DNA of 64,000 nt from DASWNP01 sp036399175. Its GTDB lineage: Bacteria; Acidobacteriota; Blastocatellia; Pyrinomonadales; Pyrinomonadaceae. Below, piece by piece: positions 42,266 through 50,986 of the stretch. A program made the position numbers and the translations under genes. The notes under the pieces were generated by a model that was given only the letters and a program-made list of their open reading frames with translations, was not told the origin of the DNA and ran no database searches. Positions within the stretch are counted from its first letter, which is position 1. Each line of letters opens with the position of its first letter. The stretch is from positions 18,304-82,303 of the forward strand of contig DASWNP010000020.1 in NCBI GenBank assembly GCA_036399175.1, in the 5' to 3' direction.

Positions 42266-44077
42266 TCAGTAGAGCAGAAATCTCTCTCTGAGGCGCGCAA
42301 AATCCTCTATGCCCTTTCGCCAGGAGTCTTCGATGCTCTCCAGACTGCTTCCCCCCTCGATGGAGTCGCGCAGAGCCCGCGTGCCCGCAATCACGTCGAA
42401 GGGGTTCTTGTCGAAGACGTATTCGTAGGGCGGCTCCTTCCAAAGGAATTGTTCCGTGTAGAGGTCGTAAGCCATTTTGACGACGGCCACCCCCGTGATG
42501 ACCGGCTCGAATTTTTCCCTGTCGGTGACGTGAATCTGTACGCCGCCGCAGGTCTCTCCCGCGTGCTTCTGGAAGGTCGGCTGGAAATGCGCGGCGCGGA
42601 AGCGCACGCCCGGCAGGCCGAGCGCTTCGAGCTTGCGTGCGAAGGGGGCGGCCTCTATATAGGGCGCGCCGACCAGCTCGAAGGGGCGCGTCGTCCCGCG
42701 CCCTTCCGAGACCTGCGTGCCTTCGAGGTGAACCGCGCCCGGAAAGACCTTCGCCGTATCCGGCGTAGGGATATTGGGCGAGGGCAGAACCCATGGCGCG
42801 CCCGTCTCTTCAAACCAGAGTTCTCTCGACCACCCCTCCATCCTCACCACTTCGAGGTCGCATTCGAGACCGAAGTGCTCCCTGAACATCAAGGCCAGCT
42901 CGCCGACAGTCATCCCGTGCCGGGTCGGCAGTGGAAACTGGCCGACGAAAGAGGCGTATTCCGGCTCAAGTATATTGCCGGCCATGTGCACGCCCCCGAT
43001 CGGGTTCGGGCGGTCACAGACGACGACGCGTTTCCCGAATCTCTTGGCCGCGCGCATGCAGTTGGCGAGCGTGTAGACGAACGTGTAGATGCGGCAGCCG
43101 ACATCCTGCATGTCGAAGACGAGTACGTCCGTCTCTTCGAGCATGCGCTCGGTCGGCTCGCGCGTCTCGCTGTAGAGCGAGTAGATTGGCAGCCCCGTCT
43201 CTGTGTCCACAACGTGCGGCGTCTCAATCATATTGTCCTGCACGTCGCCGCGTATGCCGTGCTGCGGCCCGAAGAGCGTCGTCAGCTTCACCTCTTTGTG
43301 CTCGTGTAGGATGTCTGCCACGTGTCGCAGCTCAGCATCGACCGACGACTGGTTACAGATGACCCCGACGCGCGCCCCGCGCAGCAGTTCGAGCCTCGAC
43401 TCCAGGAGCCTTTCGATGCCCGGAATCATTCTTCTTCCAGTCCTGCCCGCACGCTTCCCTCTCTCCGAGCCCTCCGCCGAAATTCCTCCCGAATCTCTCA
43501 AGGACTGCAGCTCGCTGATCATCTCCGCCATCTCTCCCTCCCCCTGCGACCGTCCGGTCAACTCGTCGGCCAGCATCAAAAGTCTTCTTCCGTATTGACG
43601 CAGCTCTTCGGCCAATCTCAGACCGTCCGTCTGAGTCGAAGCGCTGCGATTGTGCCCCGCAACCTGTTCACGAACAGAGTTCAGACGTAAACCCCTCTCG
43701 TAGAGAATCTCTGCGGCCAAAGAGCGCTCTTCGCGCAAAAGGCCGAGCAGAAGGTGTTCTGTTCCGATGTGATGGTGCTGCAAGCGGTCTGACTCTTCGT
43801 GCGCGAAAGCCAGCACCCGCTTCGTCTCCGGCGCGAGCGGAAGCTCGACGCTCACCTCAATCTTTTTCAGCACGGGCGTGCGCGCTTCTATCTCAGCCCT
43901 GAGCCCTTCGAGAGACAGTTTCGCAGAACGCATGACGCGCGCGCAGAGCGTCTTGTCCTCGCGCACCAGCCCGAGCAGCAGGTGCTCGGGCTCGATGGCC
44001 GGAGCGCCGAACTGCGATGCTTCGTATCGCGCAAAGAAGATGACCCTACGCGCCTTCTCCGTGTAGCGTTCAAACAT
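42266..44077 (-). CDS. Fusion of a Clp N-terminal domain with a DUF1343 (NamZ-type) domain
   Basis: A 603-residue protein. Residues 1-145 are two Clp-N repeats like the start of ClpC: FERYTEKARRVIFFARYEA with EPEHLLLGLVRE, then RVLAFAHEESDRL with GTEHLLLGLLREE. A linker of about 70 residues (helical, ending RKRAGRTGRR-like) leads to Met217, where MIPGIERLLESRLELLRGARVGVICNQSS begins a full 387-residue DUF1343 domain: LFGPQHGIRGDVQDN, DVLVFDMQDVGCRIYTFVYTL, VVCDRPNPIGG and LPSPNIPTPDTA. NamZ of Bacillus is an exo-acting muramidase of this family. The frame is continuous. An internal start at Met217 behind GGAAGAAG is possible. No signal peptide is present. Confidence 0.82.
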   Translation of the reverse strand: MFERYTEKARRVIFFARYEASQFGAPAIEPEHLLLGLVREDKTLCARVMRSAKLSLEGLRAEIEARTPVLKKIEVSVELPLAPETKRVLAFAHEESDRLQHHHIGTEHLLLGLLREERSLAAEILYERGLRLNSVREQVAGHNRSASTQTDGLRLAEELRQYGRRLLMLADELTGRSQGEGEMAEMISELQSLRDSGGISAEGSERGKRAGRTGRRMIPGIERLLESRLELLRGARVGVICNQSSVDAELRHVADILHEHKEVKLTTLFGPQHGIRGDVQDNMIETPHVVDTETGLPIYSLYSETREPTERMLEETDVLVFDMQDVGCRIYTFVYTLANCMRAAKRFGKRVVVCDRPNPIGGVHMAGNILEPEYASFVGQFPLPTRHGMTVGELALMFREHFGLECDLEVVRMEGWSRELWFEETGAPWVLPSPNIPTPDTAKVFPGAVHLEGTQVSEGRGTTRPFELVGAPYIEAAPFARKLEALGLPGVRFRAAHFQPTFQKHAGETCGGVQIHVTDREKFEPVITGVAVVKMAYDLYTEQFLWKEPPYEYVFDKNPFDVIAGTRALRDSIEGGSSLESIEDSWRKGIEDFARLRERFLLY

Positions 44078-44194
44078 GGCTGGAGGTCGCCTTTCGGAAA
44101 ATCCGTTATCCGTGCGCCGCCGAAAATTTCAGCCCTACGTTTGCTTCCGAGCGCGCCGCGCTCCTGCCTCTCGGAGCGTTCGGACTTGCCAGCC

Positions 44195-44971
44195 CTACCC
44201 GCACAGCACCGACCCGCCGTTGACGTTCAAAACCTCGCCCGTGATGTGGCGCGCCCATTCGCTACAGAGAAAGATTATGGGGCGTGCCACGTCGTCCGCC
44301 GAGGCGACGCGTCTTAAAGGAATCGTCCGCTCGATTTCTGTTCTGAGAGAGGGGTTTGTCAGAACATCCGCGCTCATCTCGGTGTCTACCCAGCCGGGAG
44401 CGACGGCGTTGACGTTGATGCCTTCGGCGGCCAACTCCGTCGCCAGGGATTTCGTGAAGGAAATTTGCCCGCCCTTCGAGGCCGCGTAATTCGAGACTTT
44501 GGCCTCGCCGCGCTGCCCCGCCGTCGAGCTGACGATGACGATGCGCCCCAACTTTCGTCGCTTCATCGACGGCACAGCCGCACGGCAGATTGTCCAGGTG
44601 CCCTTCAGGTTAATGTCTATCACCCTATCCCAAAGCTCCTCGCTCATCTCCTCGACGGGCGCACCCTCCCAGATGCCTGCGTTGCAGATGAGAAAATCAA
44701 TCCGCCCGAAACGTTCGAGCGTGACACGCACAATCTCTTCCGCCTCTTCCGGCCTCCTGACATCCCCGCGCACGGCGAGAGCCTCGACGCCCCTTGCCCG
44801 CGCCGCCTCCGAAGCCTCCCTCGCAGCCGCCTCCTGGCTCAGGTAGTTTATCGACACGTGCGCCCCCGCCTCCGCCAGACGCTCCACCAGAGCCCTCCCA
44901 ATTCCGCGCGAGCCGCCCGTCACCAAAGCCACCCGCCCGCTCAATCCAAGCCCCAATATATCTTCAGTCAT
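44195..44971 (-). CDS. SDR-family oxidoreductase, FabG-like
   Basis: A 258-residue short-chain dehydrogenase, probably 3-oxoacyl-ACP reductase or a close relative using NADPH. It shows TGGSRGIG (residues 18-25), the NAG of ICNAGIW, the catalytic Ser in IVIVSSTAG, Tyr-x3-Lys in NYAASKGGQ and the end VNGGSVLCG. The start MTEDILGLGLSGRVALVTGG is normal. No acyl-carrier or fatty-acid genes are adjacent, so the substrate is open. The stop is 117 bp from the start of the Clp-N/DUF1343 gene. Confidence 0.88.
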   Translation of the reverse strand: MTEDILGLGLSGRVALVTGGSRGIGRALVERLAEAGAHVSINYLSQEAAAREASEAARARGVEALAVRGDVRRPEEAEEIVRVTLERFGRIDFLICNAGIWEGAPVEEMSEELWDRVIDINLKGTWTICRAAVPSMKRRKLGRIVIVSSTAGQRGEAKVSNYAASKGGQISFTKSLATELAAEGINVNAVAPGWVDTEMSADVLTNPSLRTEIERTIPLRRVASADDVARPIIFLCSEWARHITGEVLNVNGGSVLCG

Positions 44972-45130
44972 ACTAATTGTTTACCATCAATCTCTTAAGG
45001 TTTCACTTGACAGCTAAAGTTCCCTGCGTTTGTGGCTTAAGGGCAACGCAGAATTTAAAACTCAGCGAACTCTCGAACGTCCCGCCCCGCCGGGTTGTAT
45101 TCCGGATTTCCAACCCAATCTCCGGCGTTA

Positions 45131-45931
45131 TCAGACGCCTAGAAGCGCCTCGCGCTCCTCTCCCGTCGCGGCCGGCCTACGTTCTCCGCTCGCAAACTGT
45201 TTTGCAGCCCGGACGAATTCCGCGAAGAGAGCGTTGGAGAATTCGTCCTGCTCCCAGGCGATTTCAGGGTGCCACTGTACGCCCAGAGCCCAGCGCTCCG
45301 GTCTCACGTCCTCGACCGCCTCGATGAGCCCGTCGGAAGTCCATGCGGTGGCGCGAAGCTCAGAGCCGAGCGTCTCCAGCGCCTGGTGATGATGGCTGTT
45401 GACGAGCGCGTCCGCGCCGCCGGCCAACTCCGCCAGACGGCTCCCTTCCAGCAGCCTGACCCGATGCGAGCGGCGCGTGCGCGGCGCGCCCTGCTCGTGC
45501 TTGATGGCCTCTGGCACCTGCGCACGGATGTCTTGAATCAGAGCCCCGCCGCGCACGACGTTCCAAATCTGCATGCCGAAACAGATGGCCAGCAGAGGCA
45601 GACCCAGACGCTCGACCTCCGATAAGACCGACGCGTCCGTCTCGTCTTTGAGCGGGTGGACTTCGCCAAGCCTGAAATGCGGCTCGCGCCCGTAGAGCTG
45701 TGGGTCTACGTCCGAGGCGCTTCCAGGCAGAAGCACGCCGTCCAGTTCCGCCACCAGAGACGCGAGATATTCCATACGCGGGATGAGCGGTATCAGCAGA
45801 GGCACGCCGCCCGCCGCCTCGACCGCCTCACTGTAGTCGCGCGCCAGATAGAAACGCTCCTTCTCAAGCTCTTGACGCATCGTGATTCCGATGAGGGGTC
45901 GCTTGCGCCCGCCCCGATTTAAAGCCGACAT
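45131..45931 (-). CDS. Gamma-glutamyl-gamma-aminobutyrate hydrolase family protein (class I glutamine amidotransferase)
   Basis: A 266-residue peptidase C26 protein. The motifs are RKRPLIGITM at the start, LDGVLLPGSASDVDP, ALLAICFGMQIWNV with the nucleophile Cys near residue 115, VNSHHHQALETLG and GVQWHPE with the catalytic His and Glu. The family includes PuuD, which cleaves gamma-glutamyl-GABA, but other members act on different gamma-glutamyl amides, and the usual C-R-G is C-F-G here. No putrescine genes are nearby. Its final codons overlap one copy of the polar motif (45128-45136). Confidence 0.87.
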   Translation of the reverse strand: MSALNRGGRKRPLIGITMRQELEKERFYLARDYSEAVEAAGGVPLLIPLIPRMEYLASLVAELDGVLLPGSASDVDPQLYGREPHFRLGEVHPLKDETDASVLSEVERLGLPLLAICFGMQIWNVVRGGALIQDIRAQVPEAIKHEQGAPRTRRSHRVRLLEGSRLAELAGGADALVNSHHHQALETLGSELRATAWTSDGLIEAVEDVRPERWALGVQWHPEIAWEQDEFSNALFAEFVRAAKQFASGERRPAATGEEREALLGV

Positions 45932-46179
45932 GCTCTCGCTCCGTTCTCCTTCTATTCTTCCGTGCGACTGGAAAGCCCTCTTAGCGCCCTCCGCAACTCC
46001 CTTCGGTTTTCATCATAGCGCAAACGCGCGCTCGCTTCACGTCGGCGCTCGAACCATTCACGTCTCATCGCTCGACGTGCGGCGCGGCGGCTGCACTTCG
46101 GGTCTAGCGCCCGCCTCTTCGACACGCTCGCTTGACTTCCCTTCTCGCACCTTTCTATAGTTCGTTGTTTACGGAGATT

Positions 46180-46728
46180 ATGAATCGCAATTCTAACAGA
46201 ATACGCAGCACCACGATTCTGCTCGTGCGCAGGGAGGGGCGGCTCGCTCTGGCCGGCGACGGGCAGGTCACGCAGGGCGATACCATTATGAAAAGCGGCG
46301 CGCGCAAAGTGCGCCGCCTCTACAACGACCGCATCCTCGCGGGCTTCGCCGGCGCGAGCGCCGACGCCTTCTCGCTCCTGACCCGCTTCGAGGGCAAGCT
46401 CGAACAGTATCACGGCAACCTGGAGCGCGCCGCCATCGAGCTGAGCAAAGAGTGGCGCACGGACAAGATTCTGCGCCACCTCGAAGCCCTGCTCATCGTG
46501 GCCGACGAGAAAAGCTCTTTCCTTCTCTCCGGCAACGGCGATGTCATTGCGCCCGACGACGCGGGCGTGCTCGCCATCGGCTCGGGCGGCTCTTACGCCC
46601 TCGCTGCCGCGCGCGCCCTCATCGAAAACACCGAGATGAGCGCACGCGACATCGCCGCCGAAGCCATGCGCATCGCAGGCGAAATTTGCATCTATACCAA
46701 TCAGAACATCGTGATTGAAGAATTATGA
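46180..46728 (+). CDS. hslV: ATP-dependent protease subunit HslV (ClpQ)
   Basis: The proteasome-like peptidase of HslUV. The ATG at 46180, after ACGGAG, gives 182 residues. The N-terminal-nucleophile Thr lies at residue 11 in RSTTILLVRREGRLALAGDGQVT, so a ten-residue propeptide must be removed, unlike E. coli HslV where Thr is at position 2. GARKVRRLYNDRILAGFAGASADAF, the LSKEWRTDK segment and IGSGGSYALAAARAL are family features. The hslU gene follows after heptad hairpin 5. Confidence 0.95.
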   Translation: MNRNSNRIRSTTILLVRREGRLALAGDGQVTQGDTIMKSGARKVRRLYNDRILAGFAGASADAFSLLTRFEGKLEQYHGNLERAAIELSKEWRTDKILRHLEALLIVADEKSSFLLSGNGDVIAPDDAGVLAIGSGGSYALAAARALIENTEMSARDIAAEAMRIAGEICIYTNQNIVIEEL

Positions 46729-46856
46729 AAAACAGTAGCCAGTAGACGGTAGCCAGTAGTTTTTGAATCTGGAAGCTACTCGAATACTGCACGCGAAGCT
46801 TGGAATGCTTCACCTTGTTTTTCTACTGGATACTGGCTACTGCCTACTGGCTACCG
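46727..46856. repeat. Heptad hairpin 5 (word AGTAGCC) between hslV and hslU
   Basis: The left arm (46727-46763) repeats agtagcc/agtagac/ggtagcc/agtagtt; the right arm (46817-46856) repeats ctactgg/atactgg/ctactgc/ctactgg/ctacc. The period is 7 and the arms are complementary. The stem starts within three bases of the hslV stop and ends four bases before the first hslU start codon, so it fills the whole intergenic gap of the operon. Confidence 0.85.
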
Positions 46857-46860
46857 AGTT

Positions 46861-48309
46861 ATGGTTATCTATCTTTCAGGTGAGATTGACGAAGAGGCGC
46901 GTTTGGACGAGATGACGCCGCGACAGATCGTGGCGCAGCTCGATAAGCACGTCGTCGGGCAGCACGCGGCGAAGCGCGCGGTGGCTATCGCTTTGAGGAA
47001 TCGCGTGCGTCGGCAGAAACTCCCGCCAGAGATGGCCGCCGACGTGATGCCGAAAAATATCATTATGATCGGCTCGACCGGCGTCGGAAAGACCGAGATA
47101 GCGCGTCGCCTTGCGCGCATGTCCAATTCGCCCTTCCTCAAAGTCGAAGCCTCGAAGTTCACGGAGGTCGGCTACGTCGGGCGCGATGTCGAGAGCATGA
47201 TACGCGACCTGACCGAGATTGCCGTCGAGATGGTGCGCGCCGAGAAGATAGACGAAATCGCGGACAAGGCCGAGCTTAACGTCGAAGAGCGCATCCTCGA
47301 CCTGCTGCTTCCGCCCAAACCCTCCGCCAACTATTTCGATTTCGACGAAGAGACCGACTCTTCCGGCACAGCGAGCGCCGACCCCTCCGACCTCATCGAG
47401 CCGACCGCGAAGCGCGACGACCAGTTTCAACGCACGCGCGAGAAACTGCGCGAGCAGCTTCGCGCCGGACGACTCGACAACCGCGTCGTCGAACTCGAAG
47501 TCCGCGAGAAGAGTTTTCCGACCATCGAGGTGGCAGGGCCGCAGGGCATCGAAGAGATGGGCATTAACATGAAGGACATGCTCGGCAATCTCTTTCAGGG
47601 GCGCACCAAGCGGCGGCGTATGCGCGTCGATGAAGCGATGGAGTATCTGATGCAGGAGGAGGAGGAGCGCCTGATAGACATGGACACGGTCGCGCGCGCC
47701 GCCCTCGAGCGCGTCGAATCCGCAGGCATCATCTTTCTCGACGAGATAGACAAAATCGCAGGGCGCGAGTCGGGCGGCGGAGGCCCCGACGTTTCGCGCG
47801 AAGGCGTGCAGCGCGACATCCTGCCCATCGTCGAAGGCACAACCGTCAACACGCGCTACGGGATGGTCAGAACCGACCACATCCTCTTCATCGCCGCAGG
47901 CGCTTTCCACGTCTCGAAGCCTTCGGATTTGATACCCGAGCTACAGGGACGTTTCCCCATCCGCGTCGAGCTTGAATCGCTCACGCTCGAAGACTTCAAG
48001 CGCATCCTGACCGAGCCGAAAAACTCTCTCGTCAAGCAGTACCGCGCGCTGCTGGAGACCGAAGGCGTCGATCTTGAGTTCACCGAAGACGGCGTCGATT
48101 CCATCGCGCGCTTCGCCGTGCGCGTCAACCAGCAGACCGAAGACATCGGCGCGCGTCGCCTGCACACCATCATGGAGAAGGTTCTGGACGAAATCAGCTT
48201 CGCGGGCCCCGACCTCGAACCCAAGCATCAGACAATCGACTCGAACTACGTCAGCCGCACGCTCGCCGAAATCGTCAAAGACCAAGACCTCAGCCGATAC
48301 GTCCTATGA
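46861..48309 (+). CDS. hslU: ATP-dependent protease ATPase subunit HslU (ClpY)
   Basis: The AAA+ unfoldase for HslV, 482 residues from ATG 46861. The conserved start MTPRQIVAQLDKHVVGQ begins at residue 18; a TTG at 46903 behind GAAGAGG is a likelier initiation site, since the ATG abuts the hairpin and has no ribosome-binding site. Walker A is GSTGVGKTEIARRLA, followed by KVEASKFTEVGYVGRDVESMIRDL and Walker B IIFLDEIDKIAGRE. The I-domain (about 115-250) carries FDFDEETDSSG and a moderately charged insert. The C-terminus ends DLSRYVL, the tail that docks into HslV. It overlaps the next gene by 4 bp. Confidence 0.96.
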   Translation: MVIYLSGEIDEEARLDEMTPRQIVAQLDKHVVGQHAAKRAVAIALRNRVRRQKLPPEMAADVMPKNIIMIGSTGVGKTEIARRLARMSNSPFLKVEASKFTEVGYVGRDVESMIRDLTEIAVEMVRAEKIDEIADKAELNVEERILDLLLPPKPSANYFDFDEETDSSGTASADPSDLIEPTAKRDDQFQRTREKLREQLRAGRLDNRVVELEVREKSFPTIEVAGPQGIEEMGINMKDMLGNLFQGRTKRRRMRVDEAMEYLMQEEEERLIDMDTVARAALERVESAGIIFLDEIDKIAGRESGGGGPDVSREGVQRDILPIVEGTTVNTRYGMVRTDHILFIAAGAFHVSKPSDLIPELQGRFPIRVELESLTLEDFKRILTEPKNSLVKQYRALLETEGVDLEFTEDGVDSIARFAVRVNQQTEDIGARRLHTIMEKVLDEISFAGPDLEPKHQTIDSNYVSRTLAEIVKDQDLSRYVL

Positions 48310-49442
48310 AGAAGGCAAAGGGAAAAAGGCAAAGGGAAAAAATTAAAAGCACAGGGCTCAAATCGATTCTTACTTTTGCCTTTTGCCTTTTTACTTTTGC
48401 CTTCCTGCCTGCTTGCGGAAAGCGCATGCCGCCTCTGCCGCCAATCGAGCGCGTGCCGCAGAGAACTGAGCTTCTCTCGGGCGTGCAGCGCGGCAATCAG
48501 GTGATTTTGAATTGGCCTGCGCCGCTTCGCAACGCCTCCGACGAGAGCGTGCAGTCTATCCGTCGCATAGACGTTTATCGTCTGGCCGAGCCGACGGGCG
48601 CTCCCCGCCCCCTGACCGAAGAGCAGTTCGGCGCGCGCGCCACTCTCATCGGCTCCGTCACATACGAAGACATACGTCGCGGCGGCGCGACCCTGAGCTA
48701 CACGGACACACTACAGCTCTCCGAGCCCGTGCGACTGCGCTACGCCGTGCGCTACGTCAACGCCGCAGGCCAGCGCGCCTCCTTCTCCAATTTTCTTCTC
48801 GTCGAGCCCGCGCCGCGCATCAGCCAGCCGCCCACAATCGCGCAGACGCCCGCCTACGACGAGACCGCCATTACCCTTCGATGGGAAGCGCCCGCCGCCA
48901 ATATCGACGGCTCGACGCCTGCCAACGTCCTCGGCTACAACGTCTATCGAACCGACCGCGCGCAGAACGAGCCCGCGCAGACGCCCGTCAACCAGTCGCT
49001 CGTCAAAGGCACGGAGTACGCCGACCAGACTTTTACTTTCGGCGAGGAGTACGTCTACGTCGTGCGCGCCGTCTCGCTCGGCGTCGGCGACGCGGCGCAG
49101 GTCGAAAGCCTCAACTCGAACGCCGTGCGCATCGCTCCGCGCGATACCTTCCCGCCCGCAGCGCCCGCAGGCATCAGCCCCGCGCCCGGAGCAGGTCGCA
49201 TCTCAATCTTCTTCGCCGCCAACGCCGAGCGCGACGTGGCCGGCTACAATATCTTCCGCACGACCGACCCGAATCTCCCGAAAGAGAGCTGGACGAAGCT
49301 CAACCGGACGCTTCTGGAGCGCACGACTTATCAGGACGAGGCGGTCGAATCGGGCGTCAAGTACTACTACTACCTGACCGCCGTCGATACGGCGGGCAAC
49401 ACCAGCCAGCCTTCAGAAGTTGTCTCAGAGACCGTGCCCTGA
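48306..49442 (+). CDS. Lipoprotein with fibronectin type III-like domains
   Basis: A 378-residue exported protein. The start codon overlaps hslU (ATGA). The signal peptide MKKAKGKRQREKIKS / ILTFAFCLFTFAFLPAC has an LPAC lipobox with Cys37; its basic start and its hydrophobic core are encoded by the two arms of heptad hairpin 6. The mature part has three beta-sandwich units: near 60-150 (VILNWPAPL, DVYRLAEP), near 165-260 (AITLRWEAPAANIDG, LGYNVYRTDRAQNEP) and near 280-378 (PPAAPAGISPAPG, DVAGYNIFRTTDPN, KYYYYLTAVDTAGNTSQPSE), typical of fibronectin type III domains in bacterial surface proteins. The ligand is unknown. Confidence 0.82.
   Translation: MKKAKGKRQREKIKSTGLKSILTFAFCLFTFAFLPACGKRMPPLPPIERVPQRTELLSGVQRGNQVILNWPAPLRNASDESVQSIRRIDVYRLAEPTGAPRPLTEEQFGARATLIGSVTYEDIRRGGATLSYTDTLQLSEPVRLRYAVRYVNAAGQRASFSNFLLVEPAPRISQPPTIAQTPAYDETAITLRWEAPAANIDGSTPANVLGYNVYRTDRAQNEPAQTPVNQSLVKGTEYADQTFTFGEEYVYVVRAVSLGVGDAAQVESLNSNAVRIAPRDTFPPAAPAGISPAPGAGRISIFFAANAERDVAGYNIFRTTDPNLPKESWTKLNRTLLERTTYQDEAVESGVKYYYYLTAVDTAGNTSQPSEVVSETVP
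48308..48410. repeat. Heptad hairpin 6 (words AAGGCAA/AGGGAAA), inside a signal peptide
   Basis: The left arm (48308-48349) repeats aaggcaa/agggaaa; the right arm (48369-48410) repeats cttttgc/cttttgc/cttttta/cttttgc. The left arm encodes KKAKGKRQREKIK and the right arm TFAFCLFTFAF of the lipoprotein signal peptide. Confidence 0.85.
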
Positions 49443-49509
49443 GCGTTTTTTATAGAATCTCTCTTATCGAAAAGGATTTCTAGACGGGAGTTCTCTTCTG
49501 CCCAACATC

Positions 49510-50319
49510 ATGCGACTCTGCCGCTTCACACATCCTTCGTCGCCTTCGCGCCCGCGCTTCGGCCTCGTCGAAGCTGGGGGAGTTTTCCCGCTCGAAGATT
49601 TCTCTTTCGCCGACGCCGCGCGTTTTGCATCCGAAGTCGAGTCGATGCGTCGCGGCTCGCCCCTGCCGCTCGCAGAGGTTCGGCTGCTCGCGCCCGTCTT
49701 GCCCTCGAAGATTGTCTGCGTGGGTCGAAACTACAGAGACCACGCGGCCGAACTCGGCAACCCGATGCCCTCTGAGCCCCTTCTCTTCCTCAAGCCGCCC
49801 TCCGCCCTCGTCGGCGACGGCGACGCTATCGAGCTTCCCCCTTACTCCGAGCGCGTCGAGCACGAGGGCGAACTCGGCGTCGTTATCGGACGGAGAGCGA
49901 GCCGACTCTCCGAGACCGACGATGCGCTCGCATACGTCTTCGGCTACACCTGCGTCAACGACGTGACGGCGCGCGACCTCCAGCGCAAAGACGTGCAGTT
50001 TACGCGCGCCAAATCCTTCGACACCTTCTGCCCCGCAGGCCCCTTCGTCGTCTCCGGGCTCGACCCCGCAGACCTGCTCGTCGAAACGCGCGTCGGCGGC
50101 CAGACGCGCCAGAGCGGGCGCACTTCCGCGATGGCTTTCCCCGTCCCCTTTCTGATACGTTACATCTCGCATGTGATGACGCTTGAGCCGGGCGACCTGA
50201 TTTCCACAGGCACTCCGGCGGGCGTCGGGCCGATCGTCGAAGGCGACACGGTCGAGGTCGAGGTCGAAGGCGTCGGCGTGCTCAGAAACACGGTCACGCG
50301 CAGGTCTGCGGGCGAGTGA
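49510..50319 (+). CDS. Fumarylacetoacetate hydrolase family protein
   Basis: A 269-residue enzyme of the FAH superfamily, which cleaves or isomerises acylpyruvate-type substrates. The short N-terminal domain (MRLCRFTH...FPLEDFSF) is followed by the catalytic domain: KIVCVGRNYRDHAAELG, PLLFLKPPSALVGDGD, metal-binding VEHEGELGVVIGR, VFGYTCVNDVTARDLQ, KSFDTFCPAGPFVV and GDLISTGTPAGVGP. All three acidic metal ligands appear present. FAH-type acylpyruvase, oxaloacetate decarboxylase and isomerase members cannot be told apart by sequence. It lies next to DUF402 and RidA genes in the same direction. Confidence 0.88.
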   Translation: MRLCRFTHPSSPSRPRFGLVEAGGVFPLEDFSFADAARFASEVESMRRGSPLPLAEVRLLAPVLPSKIVCVGRNYRDHAAELGNPMPSEPLLFLKPPSALVGDGDAIELPPYSERVEHEGELGVVIGRRASRLSETDDALAYVFGYTCVNDVTARDLQRKDVQFTRAKSFDTFCPAGPFVVSGLDPADLLVETRVGGQTRQSGRTSAMAFPVPFLIRYISHVMTLEPGDLISTGTPAGVGPIVEGDTVEVEVEGVGVLRNTVTRRSAGE

Positions 50320-50343
50320 GCGTGGCGGGCTGTCAAGAGTCGA

Positions 50344-50847
50344 ATGATCAAAGCGTCCGAAGCAGAGCAGTTCGTCGAGGTGCATTCGTGCAAGTACGAC
50401 GGTCGAGTCAGTCGTCGCTGGCGCGCGCGTGTGTCGGAGCGCGAGGGCACGCTCATTCTGCTCGACGCCGTCTTCGATGAAGAGATTCGACATCCTTTGC
50501 TCGGCACGATTAGGCACGGCACGCTCAGCCGAGAGTTTTACTGGACTGACCGTTGGTACAGCATCTTTCGCTTCGAGGAGCCGGCGGGCGCGTTGCGCAA
50601 TTTCTACTGCAACGTCAACACGCCGCCCACCTTCGACGGGCGCGTCCTCAGCTACACAGACCTCGACATAGATTTGCTCGTCGCCCCGGATTTCTCCTTC
50701 CAGGTGCTCGACGAGGACGAGTTTGAAGCGAACGCCGCGCTCTACGGCTACAGTACGGAGGTTCGAGAGCGCGCACACGCCTCCGTCGCCGAGCTGGTGC
50801 GACTCATCACGCGCCGCGAGTTTCCCTTCGACGCGCGCGGCGTTTGA
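50344..50847 (+). CDS. DUF402 domain protein
   Basis: A 167-residue protein with the DUF402/FomD core: VEVHSCKYDGRVSRRWRARV, LILLDAVFDEEIRHPLLG, REFYWTDRWYSIFRFEEPAG, RNFYCNVNTPPTFDGRVLSYTDLDIDLLVAPD and FEANAALYGYSTEV. The alternation of Asp/Tyr/Asn-rich strands is typical of this beta-barrel fold, which in some members hydrolyses nucleotide-type intermediates. The precise activity is unknown. It follows the FAH gene by 24 bp. Confidence 0.85.
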   Translation: MIKASEAEQFVEVHSCKYDGRVSRRWRARVSEREGTLILLDAVFDEEIRHPLLGTIRHGTLSREFYWTDRWYSIFRFEEPAGALRNFYCNVNTPPTFDGRVLSYTDLDIDLLVAPDFSFQVLDEDEFEANAALYGYSTEVRERAHASVAELVRLITRREFPFDARGV

Positions 50848-50986
50848 GAGCTTGCAGAGCTTCGCGTCGCTTGAGAGCTTTCGTGCTTCGCCCGTCTCGT
50901 GTGCGCTCTTCAGTCGCCGAGCGGCGCTGGTCATTGGTCGCTCGCATTCAAACGTGAGCGTTTTGCTTCGGAGGCTTCCATCAAAA

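Noticed and set aside
49480..50934. 484-residue open frame on the minus strand
   Set aside because: Antisense shadow of the FAH and DUF402 genes, whose plus-strand readings have clear family motifs.
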